Assembly: GCF_035594125.1 (NCBI RefSeq)
Contig: NC_087155.1
Coordinates: forward strand, 1,180,001 to 1,244,000
Length of the DNA: 64,000 nucleotides
Reading direction: 5' to 3'
Source of the DNA: Scylla paramamosain
Lineage: Eukaryota; Arthropoda; Malacostraca; Decapoda; Portunidae
A program made the position numbers and the translations under genes. The notes beneath the pieces are model-generated. The model saw only the letters and a list, made by a program, of their open reading frames with translations, did no database searches and was not told the origin of the DNA. Below, piece by piece: positions 35,969-47,254 of the stretch (position 1 is its first letter; each line of letters begins with the position of its first letter).

Positions 35969-36156
35969 CCGTGTTCAGAAACGACTACTTTCAAATGCCA
36001 CAGAGATTAGTCGGGCTCCCAAGAATGTAGAAATTATGTTAATCTGTCATTAGAACCATAAAAAGAAAAAAAAAACATCGTCAGAAGCCCGTATAGCTTC
36101 AAGTAAAGCAGTGTGAATGTACTGGAGGTCCAGCGCCCGCGTGTTTCAAAATATGG
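35969..36156 (-). mobile_element. MITE-like element copy, ~188 bp
   Basis: Starts 'cgtgttcagaaacgactact', contains 'gtagaaattatgttaatctg' and 'tcattagaaccat' (reverse of the family core), and ends 'gtgtttcaaaatatgg'. An A-run has grown at 36066-36076. Confidence 0.6.
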
Positions 36157-36845
36157 ACCCTGATCTGAGTGACGGTGCAGAACAAACACTTAAGCCAAAC
36201 CATATGATGTAAAACAGAGTAAATATATCCAATAGAATTATCTTCCTGGTGGTTCTTGAGCTGTCGTGGTGAAAACCGGCGTGCCTTCCTGCCATCACCT
36301 CCCTCCCCACACACAATCCCTCCGTTTGGCGACACGCACGCAATCTAATGAAGTCTTCGCTCGTCGTCAGTCGCCAGAGCCCCGCAATCCCCCGCTCGCT
36401 GCTGAAGGACGGCCTCTCGCAGCCCCGAGCCCCGTCACCCGCTGGAAGATCAAAAGTCAGACACGAGTGAGCGGCGCTGAGCCTCCGCCACTCACAGCCA
36501 AATTTAAAGAAGGATAAAGCACCACCAGTGGAGAGCTGCCGTCGCTCAACAACCGCTCCACCTCCACCTCCACCTCCGCTTCCACCACCACCACCAACCC
36601 TCCGCCATCACCACCCAGCTCATCAATCCCTCCTACTTCACCACCACGGCCAGCCTTTCGCCTCCTCCATCACCACCACAACTGCCACCACTAATACCAG
36701 CCTTCCACCATCGCCACCGCCACCACTACCACCACCGCCTAGCTCATCCAGCTCCCAGCAGCACAACACGAAACAAAGGCATCTACTTCATGTATTTTGA
36801 TGAGTTAAGTAAATATTTACGTCAAATCTGTTGGCATTAAAAAAA
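36157..36845. other. GC-rich segment then CCA/CCT-rich segment
   Basis: 36290-36520 is GC-rich and unique. 36535-36760 is a cryptic CCA/CCG/CTC tract whose Pro/Thr/Ser/His-rich frame (36528-36800) is compositional. No protein recognised. Confidence 0.4.
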
Positions 36846-36965
<120 letters not shown>

Positions 36966-37207
36966 GCTGCACAAAAACGTAAAATTAATGAAATTTTGAA
37001 AATGTCAGAATTTTACCATTTCGTTGCCATGAATGTGAAAGCTTTTTTTTTTTTTTTTTCCCCGAGAGAAAGTGTAGATTACGTTTAAATGTTTCATAAA
37101 GCGTGCATTGTTATACTTCGTAAATGTATAAACGAAGTGACACATGCAAACAAATTCAAAAGAAAAGTACACGAGCAGGGAAAAAAAAAGGAAAAAAGTA
37201 GTTTCAC

Positions 37208-37208
37208 A

Positions 37209-37274
<66 letters not shown>
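37208..37274. repeat. (AC)n microsatellite, ~66 bp
   Basis: Perfect dinucleotide run. Confidence 0.97.
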
Positions 37275-37275
<1 letters not shown>

Positions 37276-37926
37276 AGAAGAATTACGCCATGAATCATAA
37301 AATCTAGTGCCTCTTCGTGTCGTCCCGGGAAGTCATTAAAGCTGATGAAGTTCATTGTTGACTCACTGCACCTCTCAGCCTCGCCTCGCCTCGCTGCGGG
37401 AAGGGCAGGGTGAACCATTCCTGCCCTGCGCTGCCCCGGGACTGCCTAGCGGCGGCATCTTTTCCTCAGCGGTCCCTTCCCTAATTCATAATGTTGATAG
37501 TAAAGGAGAGGGGAAATGTGCGTATGGTGGAGTTCAGGAAGGGATGGGTAGTGATACAATGATACGTAGGGTAGGGTTATGAAAGAGATTGGTAGTGATG
37601 TTTGCTACTCCTTTACTAATTCATAATGCTAATAGTATAAGAGGGACACGTGTTTAATTAGGGTCGAGTTTAGTGATAGCGATGACATCCAAGTGTGAGT
37701 GGCATGAGCGTCTCCTGTCAGGGCGTTCAAGGTCGATGCGGAGACTGGCAGGGTGAGGCATTATTTAGAACGCGCTATCGAAAGGGCAGTTTGAAGCTTC
37801 ACCTCACTGTAACTCCACTCCTCGTCCTTCTGTTCTTTCAGTCATTCTCTGCTGTCTTAACCTTCTCTCCCTGCCTCGCCAGACATCGCCAGTAAACAGG
37901 TGGTAATGTAGCTTGAGGCAAAGGGC
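37275..37926. other. Unique spacer with weak duplication
   Basis: 'cccttccctaattcataatg' near 37475 and 'cctttactaattcataatgc' near 37610 mark a diverged ~135-bp step, each followed by 'atagtaaa/atagtata'. 'tcctgtcagggcgttcaagg' near 37712 is followed by unique sequence. No gene called. Confidence 0.4.
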
Positions 37927-38211
37927 TTACATTAAGCTCTCGTCAAGAAGAGGGTGAAAATTGACTAACAGGAGGAGGATAGCGAGGTGAAGTTCCTTTC
38001 GGTCAGTGTTTGAGCCAAGAATCGCGTCTGCAGTTGATAATGGTTCACGATACTTTTTCTTGTCAGGGTTCTGGGTCGTCTCCTTGCTCTTGTTGATCAG
38101 TAACATTTTTCCGGTGTAACAAAACAATACTGAATCCCGAAGGTTTATAAGGCATGGCAATCCTGAACCGAAAATCGGCACCACGCATGATTCTTCTGGG
38201 CTCGGCGGCAC
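37927..38211 (-). other. Unclassified 94-codon open frame
   Basis: A non-repetitive frame of mixed composition, starting MPPSPEESCVVPIFG and with a hydrophobic stretch LAILLLLVNFHPLL near its end. Unlike most frames in the window it is not a microsatellite artefact. It has no recognised domain, no obvious promoter, and splice sites are not evident. It may be chance. Confidence 0.15.
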
Positions 38212-38757
38212 AGCCAGGCGTATGACGCAGTGTGAGTTCTGCCGGGCTGATTCTTCCCTATACGGGCTTCCCTTGGCGCTCCTCGTTCTATAATACTCAA
38301 ATCGTTTCTTACCGCGTCTTAAAAGATTATATTTGTGGTATTATATATCAGTTAGTAGCCTCTTGATGGCTGTGATCCAGCGCGACACGTTGGTACGCTG
38401 CGCGGCGCTAACAGGTCACGGAGAGAGTTGACGCTTAGTGGCACTGAGCGAGTGATGGGTGATTGTATGCGCGGCTCGCCACTTACCCCGCCCGAGGAAG
38501 TTCAGAGGACCGACTTGTAGACTTGTAACTATGTAGCTTCGCCCTTATAGTTTTTGAAAAAAGTTAATGCAGTGCAGTTGATTACTACTGAAATAGTACT
38601 CCATGTTTTTACCGAGATTAGTGTGGCGGGGAATGTTGCAGAGTTGATACATGAATGGGAGTTTTAGTACAAGCGAACATTAGTTTGGCGACAACCACCT
38701 GTGAGTGTCTTGTGATCGCGTAGTGCTGCCTCCAGGTGCTGGCAGGCCCCTGTGGTG

Positions 38758-38824
38758 ATGGGGGCCGCGCTGCACATACTGCTGCTCATCGCTCACGCAG
38801 CCCTCGCCGCCGCCACCAAGGCAG
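38758..38824 (+). CDS. First coding exon candidate: signal peptide, donor
   Basis: An ATG in good context (G at -3 and G at +4) opens a 22-codon frame, MGAALHILLLIAHAAL followed by AAATKA. It has a short N-region, a hydrophobic core and small residues (Ala-Leu-Ala, Ala-Ala-Ala) suited to signal peptidase. The frame runs into 'aaggcag' and then the donor GTGAGT at 38825-38830, splitting a codon after its first base (phase 1). This is the architecture of exon 1 of a secreted or type I membrane protein; the mature protein is unknown. The upstream 38380-38520 segment is GC-rich. An initiator-like TCAGT at 38348-38352, with a TATATTT at 38328, is a possible but weak start site. The following introns would be many kb. 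The protein family cannot be named. Confidence 0.5.
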
Positions 38825-39475
38825 GTGAGTACAGCACAGGTGAACCCAGGGCGGCTCTCGGCCCGGGCTGCTACTGGCGGGCGAGGCTGACACGCACTGC
38901 CTCTCCTGTGGGATTATATTTGTAACTGTAATTGTCACACCTAATTTACTGAGTAGATAACAATTGCAAAGATATTGGCGTTTTTTTTTTACTCATTTTT
39001 CATTTTTTTCTTCAAATTTTGATGTTTGTTGGAAGCACCTCGGCAAACAAAACTATTTTTTCTTTTATATTTTCAAAAGCTAACAGCCAGCCGATGCGCT
39101 TTCAATTAATCTGTTCGACGTTTCTGTTGTAAATCACCAGTTTATCTCTGCCTCCTCCTCCTCCTCCTCCTCTACCTTCCCTCCAGAGCTAGCGATTTGC
39201 AACTGAAAAATGAAAGTAGATTAAAAACAAAAGGAAAAATGAACTAAAATGATGATTGTAAGGTATCATTAAGAGGGATTTGTGATGGAAATGGTAGGCA
39301 CGGTAATGTAAAGGTCAATATCTATGCATAGTTACATATTGATTTATCGTAGTCGACCTCCCAAGTGAGACAGACAGGTGTAGTTTCGTAATGGTGCCGC
39401 CACTGTAGGGAAGACGTGGTATACTTTGTTAATCTTTTATTGTGATGCAGCACTTCGGCCACGTCACGTCATATT
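38825..39475 (+). other. Probable start of intron 1
   Basis: Begins GTGAGTAC after the signal-peptide exon, then becomes AT-rich with T-runs. A short (CTC)n lies at 39150-39173. No second exon is evident in this stretch. Confidence 0.35.
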
Positions 39476-39685
39476 AGTTATTATTGGGCTGCGTCTGTCT
39501 GTCCGCAGTTAGTTACTCAGTTATCACAATACTCACCTTAGTTATTAGTTGGTGGGTCGCGTCTGTCAGTCTACCAGCAGTGATTTACCGACACATCTAT
39601 CACAATAGTCACTTTCATTATTACTCACTGGGTTGTCTCTCTCAGTCTACCAGGAGTTACTGAGTTACCACGATGCGGGCTTCAT
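39476..39685. repeat. Three-unit ~65-75-bp tandem repeat
   Basis: 'gcgtctgtctgtccgcagtt', 'gcgtctgtcagtctaccagc' and 'tctctctcagtctaccagg' occur at about 39491, 39559 and 39632. Each is followed by 'ttac..a..tatcacaata.tcac' or 'ttaccacgatg'. Confidence 0.75.
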
Positions 39686-39740
39686 GTAGACATTAATTAT
39701 TTTACGTTTACATGCGTTATTTCAGTTTGCCTTAGTTGCA

Positions 39741-39743
<3 letters not shown>

Positions 39744-39777
<34 letters not shown>
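39744..39777. repeat. (GT)n microsatellite
   Basis: Perfect run of about 34 bp. Confidence 0.95.
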
Positions 39778-39779
<2 letters not shown>

Positions 39780-40261
39780 TGTGTTTGTGTGTTAGACTTT
39801 TGAAATAGCTCAAAGGAAAGCAAGTGTTAAGCGTTTTTACAGAGATACAGTGTCCTGAGCTGGTTACACAATCACCACGGTCTCGCCTGTTCATGCCTCC
39901 ACCATTGTGCGTGTGTTAGACTGTATTGGAATTATAGAACTAGCACATAAGAAAATGTTGAGTTTCTGGAACACGCGAGTACCTATGATTTCTGGAACTG
40001 TTTCTTGTTGCAATCCTTAGTCTCGCTTGTTCTTACCTCCAGGAAATTGTTGAAGCAGAAGATATTGAAGTAACCTTGAAACCTGGAAGCTAAAAAGGCT
40101 AACAGTTTTTTAGATGCACTGAAAATGCTCTGTATTTTTAAGCAGACTGGAAAATGTTACGTTTTTTTTGAGAAAAAAATCCCAACTCTTTTTGGCAAGA
40201 CTGAAAAAGGGCCAACATTTTTTGACACAATATTTAAGTGAGTGGTTACTAAGTCTTGCTT

Positions 40262-40303
<42 letters not shown>

Positions 40304-40379
40304 CCTACATCGTATCTCTATTTTTAATAGACAGTAGTGGAAATGAGTGAGGTTTTCAGAGGTATTTATCAAGGACAGC
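39778..40379. other. Spacer with weak duplications and (GT)n
   Basis: 39790-39900 and 39905-40040 share 'tgtgttagactgt', 'atag.ac.agcac' and 'tctcgc.tgttc.t.cctcca' in order, a diverged ~125-bp step. (GT)n lies at 40264-40301. No exon recognised. Confidence 0.4.
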
Positions 40380-40720
40380 GCATCATCAATGAGAAGACAC
40401 GCATGAAAACCCGACCTGAGTCTGGTCTTTGATAAAGGTTCTGGTGAGAAAACAAGCAAAGCAAAATAACTTTTAACACATCTAAACATATTACAAAGGT
40501 TACAAGGGTGATTTTTTTTCTCAACCAATGAACTTTATTCTTAAACCTTTCGTCTTATTCTTGCAATTAACAGGCTCAAGTCGAAGTTACTGTAGTTTTC
40601 AAAGTTAATGATTTTAGGGATAGAGTATTAATGACCATGCATCTTCAATGGGAAAACACGCATGAAAACCCGACCAATTATCTGTGTGGCCTTTGATAAT
40701 AGTTCTGATGAGAGAACAAA
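40380..40720 (+). mobile_element. Two 3' halves of the MITE-like element
   Basis: 'acacgcatgaaaacccgacc' occurs at about 40398 and 40655, followed in both by 'tggcctttgataa' or 'tggtctttgataa', '.gttctg.tgaga' and 'aacaa'. These match the right half of 25780-25986. The two halves lie about 257 bp apart and are about 90% similar, so the segment probably duplicated after insertion. Confidence 0.55.
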
Positions 40721-40769
40721 GCGTTTAAGAACGCGAGCCATTAAGCGCTCTCCCTTGTTATAAGCTCTT

Positions 40770-41570
40770 TGTGTGCTGGCAGACTGCAATGAATGAAGTA
40801 CAGCGAATGTAGCAAGGTAGATTTTACAAGCGAAAATGTGAGGTTTGTTTTATTTTGAGTTGCTTGCAGTGCCTATGGTTAACCCTGAGGAAGATGCTAT
40901 AATCTCATGGAGTTATTTAGTTTAACCACTACGCTGTGTAATGAATGAAATGTAACAAATATAGCTAAACTTTTTTTTTACAAACTGAGATGCGAACTTT
41001 GTTTTATTTTGAGTTACTTTTTTTTTTATGTAGGAGGGGCACCGGCCAAGGGCAACAAAACTGTAATAAAGAAAAAGGCCTACTGAAGTGCCGATCTCCG
41101 AACAGAATCAAAAGCGGTAGTCAAAAATTACAGGATAAGTGTCTTGAAGCCTCCCTCTTGAAAGATCTCAAGTCATAGGAAGGAGAAAATACTGAAGCAG
41201 GAAGGGAGCTCCAGAGTTTACCTACAGTTAATTCAAAGGAAGATGCTATGATTTCATGGTTATTTAGTTTAATAAATACGCGGTGTAATAAATTAAATAT
41301 AGCAAATGTAGCATGTTGTTTTTACAGACGAAGATGTTAAGGGTTGCTTACATTTAAGTAACGGAGTCCCAAAAATTAAGCTATAGAAACGTGGTATAAC
41401 TTTTAGAGGTAACTTAGCTCAATCATTACACGGGGCAATAATGTAGCAAAATATTTTTAGAGAAGATATGATTCTTTCTATTCAAAGTTAGTTGTAGTGT
41501 CTATAACTAACCAATAGAAAGATGATATAATTTGAAGAGGTAATTTAGTTCAGTCAATACACGGTCTCAA
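40770..41570. repeat. ~145-bp tandem array interrupted by repeat B
   Basis: 'atgaatgaa..acagc.aatgtagc' variants occur at about 40789, 40941, 41289 and 41434. Once the 205-bp insertion at 41018-41222 is removed, the steps are about 152, 143 and 145 bp. Other unit words are 'ggaagatgctataat', 'ggttatttagttta' and 'gttttattttgagtt'. Divergence rises to the right. Confidence 0.85.
41018..41222 (-). mobile_element. Decapod retroposon-like repeat B
   Basis: It starts with a 10-T run (41018-41027), then 'atgtaggaggggcaccggcc', 'aagggcaacaaaactgtaat', 'aaggcctactgaagtgcc', 'gataagtgtcttgaagcctc', 'cctcttgaaagatctcaagt' and ends at 'gggagctccagagtttacc'. I remember near-identical text as a high-copy decapod repeat. 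The T-run suggests a poly-A tail on the opposite strand, so a retroposed element inserted in minus orientation. It interrupts one unit of the surrounding tandem array, which defines both ends. The 62-codon frame at 40990-41178 belongs to it and is not a known protein. Confidence 0.75.
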
Positions 41571-41754
41571 GTTAGTTCCGTGAGGGTGTTGGCAGACTGC
41601 TCTGAATTGTGGTAGAAACTTGCAGAAGGAAAAGGAAGGAAAGGTAGCAAGAAATCGAAAAAAAAATATCAAACAGCTTTCCAATATACAGGCGTTTATT
41701 TCTTAAGGTGATTACTTTCTTAATCGTTACTGTGCTGTCACGTTTGTTCTTACC

Positions 41755-41756
<2 letters not shown>

Positions 41757-41803
<47 letters not shown>
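41757..41803. repeat. (GT)n microsatellite
   Basis: Perfect run of about 47 bp. Confidence 0.96.
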
Positions 41804-41805
<2 letters not shown>

Positions 41806-42565
41806 CGTAGGTTATGATATTATAATACCAGTGCCGTTATGTATATTTAACTCTTAGAAAAAAAAATGTTCCTAAACGGTTATAAGCATTTCTCTAAGCA
41901 ATTTCCCTCGAGAGAAAAATATGGCAACCGCTTTCCTACATACAAGTAAAGGCATAACTTCTAGAATTAATATCCGTCATAATCATTAACCTATCTCACT
42001 ATCTCTCACTTCTTACCTTCTTGTGTGTGTGTGTTAGCAGACTATAGTACTTCCAGTGTAACGTGCATTGCCTCCCTCACTCACTCTCTCGCTAGGGATA
42101 CAAAAGGCACCTCATGCTGGGAAAACACAACGTATGATCGCCAGTTCCCTTGTGTTGGGGCTTAACAGGAGGTTGTTCCTTATCATTAGCGACCGTGCCA
42201 GGGAAATGACCGCGACGTTACGAGGTGCAAACTTTGTGAAGAATGCTGCCGCTACTTTTTCCTCTCTTCCTACCTGGGATAAACTTTGCGGGTGTGAAAG
42301 GAAATCTGAAAAAAAACGGTGCTGGGTTTGCGGGTGGAGGGAAGGAAAGAGGAGGTGTGGTGTGGTGGGTAAAAAGTGCAATGTTGAAGGAAGGAAAGTT
42401 ATGTGTTCGAGTTGAAGGGAAAGAAGTGGAAATGAAGTTAACGAAGTGGGGAAGAAAGTGAGAGTGAGAGTGAGAAAGAAAGAAAGAGGAAAAGAGAAGG
42501 AGAGAAGAGAAGTCCGGATTTGTGCTGAGTGAATCTGAAATTAATTAAGTTACGCAAAGGCTAGT

Positions 42566-42569
<4 letters not shown>
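41804..42569. other. Unique spacer, GA-rich at right
   Basis: 42068-42415 holds a non-repetitive open frame without recognisable domain. The overlapping minus-strand frame is also open, so coding is unsupported. 42410-42520 is GAAA/GTGA-rich purine sequence. Confidence 0.35.
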
Positions 42570-42638
<69 letters not shown>

Positions 42639-42688
42639 CGCGCACAGGTAGATAGATAAATACATTGATAGATTGACACCACACCGTA

Positions 42689-42762
<74 letters not shown>
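42570..42762. repeat. Two (AC)n tracts, 67 and 72 bp
   Basis: (AC)n at 42570-42636 and 42691-42762 around a 54-bp unique stretch with 'gatagataaatacattgata'. Confidence 0.97.
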
Positions 42763-42765
<3 letters not shown>

Positions 42766-43076
42766 TACATTACCTCATAAATACACACATACACATCAAA
42801 CTCAAACGTATTAGTCATACACGCACGATATAAATTTAGCCAACAAACTACGCAGGGACATGCAAGGCGTACACTGCACAACACAACACCACACTTCATT
42901 ATACAGCTGGGAGGTGCGTGTGTGTGTAGTAATGCATACTTTTATTTACTTTCTTGTTGTCCTCGTTATTTTTCTCCAGCTATTGTTGTTGTTCGGCTCC
43001 TGTCTTTTCTTCGTCCTCATCCTTTTTTGATCCTGTTCTTGATCTTATTCTTGTTCTTCTTTTTTTCTTCTTTTCA

Positions 43077-43077
<1 letters not shown>

Positions 43078-43128
<51 letters not shown>

Positions 43129-43244
43129 TGAAATAATGTGTAAAAATTGTATCACACTTAAAATTTGCCATTATCTACGTCTAGAGTGGACATGTTACTA
43201 AACCACCACCACCACCACCACCACCACCACCACCACCACCACCA
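43078..43244. repeat. (ACT)n and (CCA)n
   Basis: (ACT)n at 43078-43128 and (CCA)n at 43203-43244. Confidence 0.96.
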
Positions 43245-43719
43245 CATACACACGCACTTAATAGACCCCGCCTCGTGAAAAGTGCGCTATGTTTTGATGA
43301 TAATTTTTCCCCCGTGAGGTATTTGCGTGTGTAATATGATCGATGGCAAATTGAAGAGTCTAGGGTGTGGGAGATAAAAAATAGTGTTGGCAGGGAGTTA
43401 ATTTTGACGTGAGCCTCGGGGCGGACGGGGCTGGGCGAGTGCTGCTTATGATGTTAATGCTGTCACGGGGCGGGGAGTGCTGGGCTTGCCTTGCATGGGG
43501 GAATGGGGGAGGGGGGGGTGAAACACGCTATGGTTATATGTACCGTACCGTACTTTGATAAACACGCTATGGGTAGACTGTTATACTTTGTTACTCGTGT
43601 GATTTTGCTGCTGGTTGTTGTTGGAGAGTGGATGTGTTGTTCTTTGTGTTCTTTGTTGGTGGTTTTTGTGTTTTGATTTATTTTTATGCAGTATTTGTGT
43701 ATTTCCGGGATGTAAACTA
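43245..43719. other. Unique spacer, partly GC-rich
   Basis: 43400-43520 is G-rich with a nine-G run near 43510. The word 'aacacgctatgg' is repeated near 43523 and 43561. No gene recognised. Confidence 0.35.
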
Positions 43720-44190
43720 TATTTGTAATAGTGAAATGTTAAAGGCTGCTGCCGTGGATTTTAACTTAAAGTATGGAAAATGAAAATGTGCCTTTAAAAC
43801 TCAGACATTATATTTAAAATGGATACATGCTATGTATATTTTCGGTGTTCCTGATGGTAAAGTGTTGGTGAATGCCTCCATAGACTTAACAATGTATGGA
43901 AAGTACCAGTGTGCAAACTTAAGTGATATTTTTGAAGGATAAGTGTGTTATTCAATGTTCAGAGGATGTTACAGATGGATGTTCTTTGAAATATAGAAAA
44001 TGTTAACGTGCCTTGAATCATAAACTGAAATACTGTTGTTCTTGGTGTATAAAGTGATGGATGCTGCTCTTAATGCTGAAAAACAGAACGTTGAATATTG
44101 TAATGGCTAAAATTTCAAATAATACTCAGTGGAAAGTGTAAATGTGAAGAGAATCTCAGCAGAAAATGACTAGATACTGTGGAGGAAATT
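43720..44190. repeat. Degenerate ~110-130-bp tandem array
   Basis: 'gtaaagtgttggtgaatgcc', 'gtgaaatgttaaaggctgct' and 'ataaagtgatggatgctgct' mark unit starts near 43857, 43731 and 44048. 'tatggaaa.t..aaatgtgcctt' words fall in between (43775, 43894, 43993). Confidence 0.5.
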
Positions 44191-44199
44191 GTGGTGATT

Positions 44200-45486
44200 C
44201 GGTGAAGAAAAAGTCATGTATAAAACTGAAAACTAAACACAAGTGAATAGCAGAATAAAAAGACTACAAAGGGAAAATTAGATTGGAGAAGGAAAGTGCA
44301 GTACAAAAGTAAAATTAGATCTCGAAAAGAGGAAAACGTAGGTAAACGTATATAAAGGGAGAAAGAAAGAATGATACAATTTAACTCCACGAAAAGAAAG
44401 TCGGCTAAAAAAAAACCTAGACTTGAAAGTAAAAAAAAGAAGAAAATAGAATTCCAGTGAAAAAGACTAAAAAATGGAAACATGCCGGAGTAAAAAGCGA
44501 CTCAAAAAAAATAATAAAAAATAAGCCAGACATTTCTATTCCCAAAAGAGAGAGAGGAAAAAAAAGTTGATAACCAGATGGAAAGAGAAAATGGAATCCG
44601 ACGAAAAAAAAAGTGCTTCTAAGAAAAAAAAAAAAAGGAGAGGTAGAAGACCAGACATCAAGGAAGAAAACTTACTAGACACAGATAAAAAAAAAAAACG
44701 CAATTCCAGAAAAGAAATCTCCGAAGAAAAAAAAAGGTGAGGTTTCGAAAAAAAATAATAACCATGATAAGGAAAGAAAAGAAGGAAAAAAAACGAAATA
44801 CTGATAAAAATAAGTCACTGTAAAGGCAGAATGAGAAAAAAAGAACGAGATTATTTTATTACTGGGAAAAGATGATAAGAAAAAAAAAAGCAACAAAGAA
44901 GAAACCAAATCCTGTTAAAGAAAACATGAAAGAAGGAAAAAAACAAGGAAAGAAAGAAAAGAAGCGAAATTCCAGCAAAAGGAAAGTCAAAAGGGTGAAA
45001 AAAGGCTCTGAAAAGGAAAATAAAGAAAGTAAATTAGGACTACATCAAAACACGAGATAGATAAGCGACGAGGGAAAAAAATAAGGAAACGAAATTACAG
45101 GAAAAAAAGACGCGAAAAGGGAAAAGATCGAAAAAATAAATTACCTACGAGAGGAAAGAAAGAAAAGAAAAAAATAACAACAGAAAAACACGAAACAAAA
45201 TTGAAAGAAAAGTTACTCGTTAAAGGAAAAAAAAAAGAAAAAAGTACATACAAGTTTTGTAATGACAGAAAAAACAAGAAAATGTAACGACAGGCAAAAT
45301 TACATAATGATGAAAAAAAGTTCAGAGATGAAAAGAAAAAAAAAAAAACGTTAGGGTAAGATCTTAGGAAAAGCAAACAGCAAATAATGAAGAGTGATAA
45401 GAAGAAAAAGACTGGAAAATTTAACGATCAGGTGAAATCGTGTGATAGGAAAAGAAAACCACATATGGAGAAAGAAATCGTACCTG

Positions 45487-45557
<71 letters not shown>

Positions 45558-45944
45558 CAAAAAAAGACTAGAAGAAACCGACTTGGTAAAGGGAAAAAGA
45601 GGAAAAAAGTGACATTGGAAAACGAGATCTCGGGAAAAAAACAAAAGGTAAGCTAGTAATAAAAAATAAAAAAATAAATAAATAAAAAGGAAAAAACTAG
45701 AGGTGAGAGACGGGAATCACATGTCGAAAAAAAAAACGGAGATAACAAGAACACAAAGAAAAAAGTGGGAAAAAGGAAACGGAATAAAAAAAAAGAAACA
45801 GGAAAAAAAAAGTCAAGAATAAGACTAGAAGAAAGAGGAGTAAAAAAAAAAGAGGAGGAAAAAAGGAGAAAAGAAAGAAAATAGAAAAGAAAAGAAAAAA
45901 GAGAGGAAGAAAGAACAAAAAGAGACAAGAAAGAATTGAGAACT

Positions 45945-46002
<58 letters not shown>

Positions 46003-46130
46003 CAACAAGAAAAACGTGACAAGAAGAAAGGGACATAAGAAAACAACAACAACAACAACAATAGCAACAAAAGTGTCAAGAAAACGAGACATCGAAAAAG
46101 AAAACGGAGAAAGAAGCGGCAGCAGATAAC
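44200..46130. repeat. Purine-rich block with hidden ~60-bp repeat
   Basis: For nearly 2 kb the plus strand is almost only A and G. Within it 'gaaattccagcaaaaggaaa', 'agaattccagtgaaaaagac', 'cgaaattacaggaaaaaaag' and 'gcaattccagaaaagaaatc' recur (about 44448, 44700, 44965, 45085), marking a strongly degraded tandem repeat of 60-70 bp or multiples. Lys-rich and Phe/Ser-rich frames here are compositional. Confidence 0.65.
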
Positions 46131-46590
46131 CACACGAGCTGAAGAAAACGTAACAAGTAAATGGAGAGACTCGGCTAGACTTAGCGAGGCTTGGCGGAGT
46201 AAGGAGGGATAATGTGCCTCGATATTGGAAGGCAGTGATTGGCAGCGAGATTATTGGTGACTGAAAATTTCATAGAGTAAAGAACTTGGCGGCAAGTATA
46301 TTAAGTGCGAGAAAATAAGCTGACACGAATACCACCTTTGTGAGAGGAGGGGAGTGAGAGAGAGGGAGGGGTATGACACTAAAGAGAGTAAGAAAAAAAA
46401 TCAGGTAAAGAAAAAGGTTAAAATTCTAGAGGTGAAGAAAAAAAGTGGAAATTCTTAAAAAAAATAAGGAAAGATGAAGGAAAAAGGAAAGAGTGAGAGA
46501 TAAAAAGAGAGGGAGAAACAAAAGAAGAAAAAAAGGGAGAACACGAGAAGACTGAAAAGATCAAACGATAAAAAGGAAGGAAAGAAAAAA

Positions 46591-46660
<70 letters not shown>
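45493..46660. repeat. Three (GA)n tracts in purine-rich DNA
   Basis: Perfect (GA)n at 45493-45555, 45949-45999 and 46596-46660. Short AAC repeats lie at 46041-46070. Confidence 0.95.
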
Positions 46661-46662
<2 letters not shown>

Positions 46663-47163
46663 CCCCGTATGATATGATGTGATTGTGTGACGCCGCTCAG
46701 TGTTGGGTGCTGTGTGGTACTGATCAATGTCAACACGAGCTCTTCTTTACGTGAATACTGTGCGTTAGTGAGGTGAGGGGCGTAACACTGCATAGAGAAG
46801 GCTTGTGCTTGCTTCCTTTACGCGAATACTGGCTTAGTGAGTGTCAAGGGTGTAAGATGGTGAGGTACAGGAATTGATGGTGCTTACGGGATCTGCTTGG
46901 CTTCATTGTGAGAGATTTAATGTTTGTTGTGCAGCTTTCTGGTTTTGTGTTTTTTTTTTTTTTCCCTTTGAGTTGCGACAATAATCTCTTAAACTCGTGT
47001 CTTAAGTTTGGTATTGTGTCCGTAATCTCTTCCTTCTGAGATGCACGAGTGTCATAATCAAGTTTTCGTGTTTCTGTTTGTCTTTTTCCTCCTCCTATTT
47101 GTTGCTGAATCTCGACAGTTGATAATTGGATTCGAAAAATTGTCTTTTTTGATGTGGTACTTT
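46661..47163. other. Unique spacer with weak duplication
   Basis: 'cgtgaatactg.gc.ttagtgag' at about 46750 matches 'cgcgaatactggcttagtgag' near 46820, followed by 'ggggcgtaa' or 'agggtgtaa'. No gene recognised. Confidence 0.4.

Positions 47164-47251
<88 letters not shown>
47164..47251. repeat. (CT)n microsatellite, ~88 bp
   Basis: Perfect dinucleotide run. Confidence 0.97.

Positions 47252-47254
<3 letters not shown>

Noticed and set aside
36528..36800. Pro/Thr/His-rich frame that might suggest a low-complexity protein
   Set aside because: The DNA is a CCA/CCT simple tract and neighbouring frames are similarly open.
42068..42415. 115-codon plus frame and 89-codon minus frame on non-repetitive DNA
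   Set aside because: Both strands are open over the same bases, neither matches a known family, and the 3' part runs into purine-rich simple sequence.
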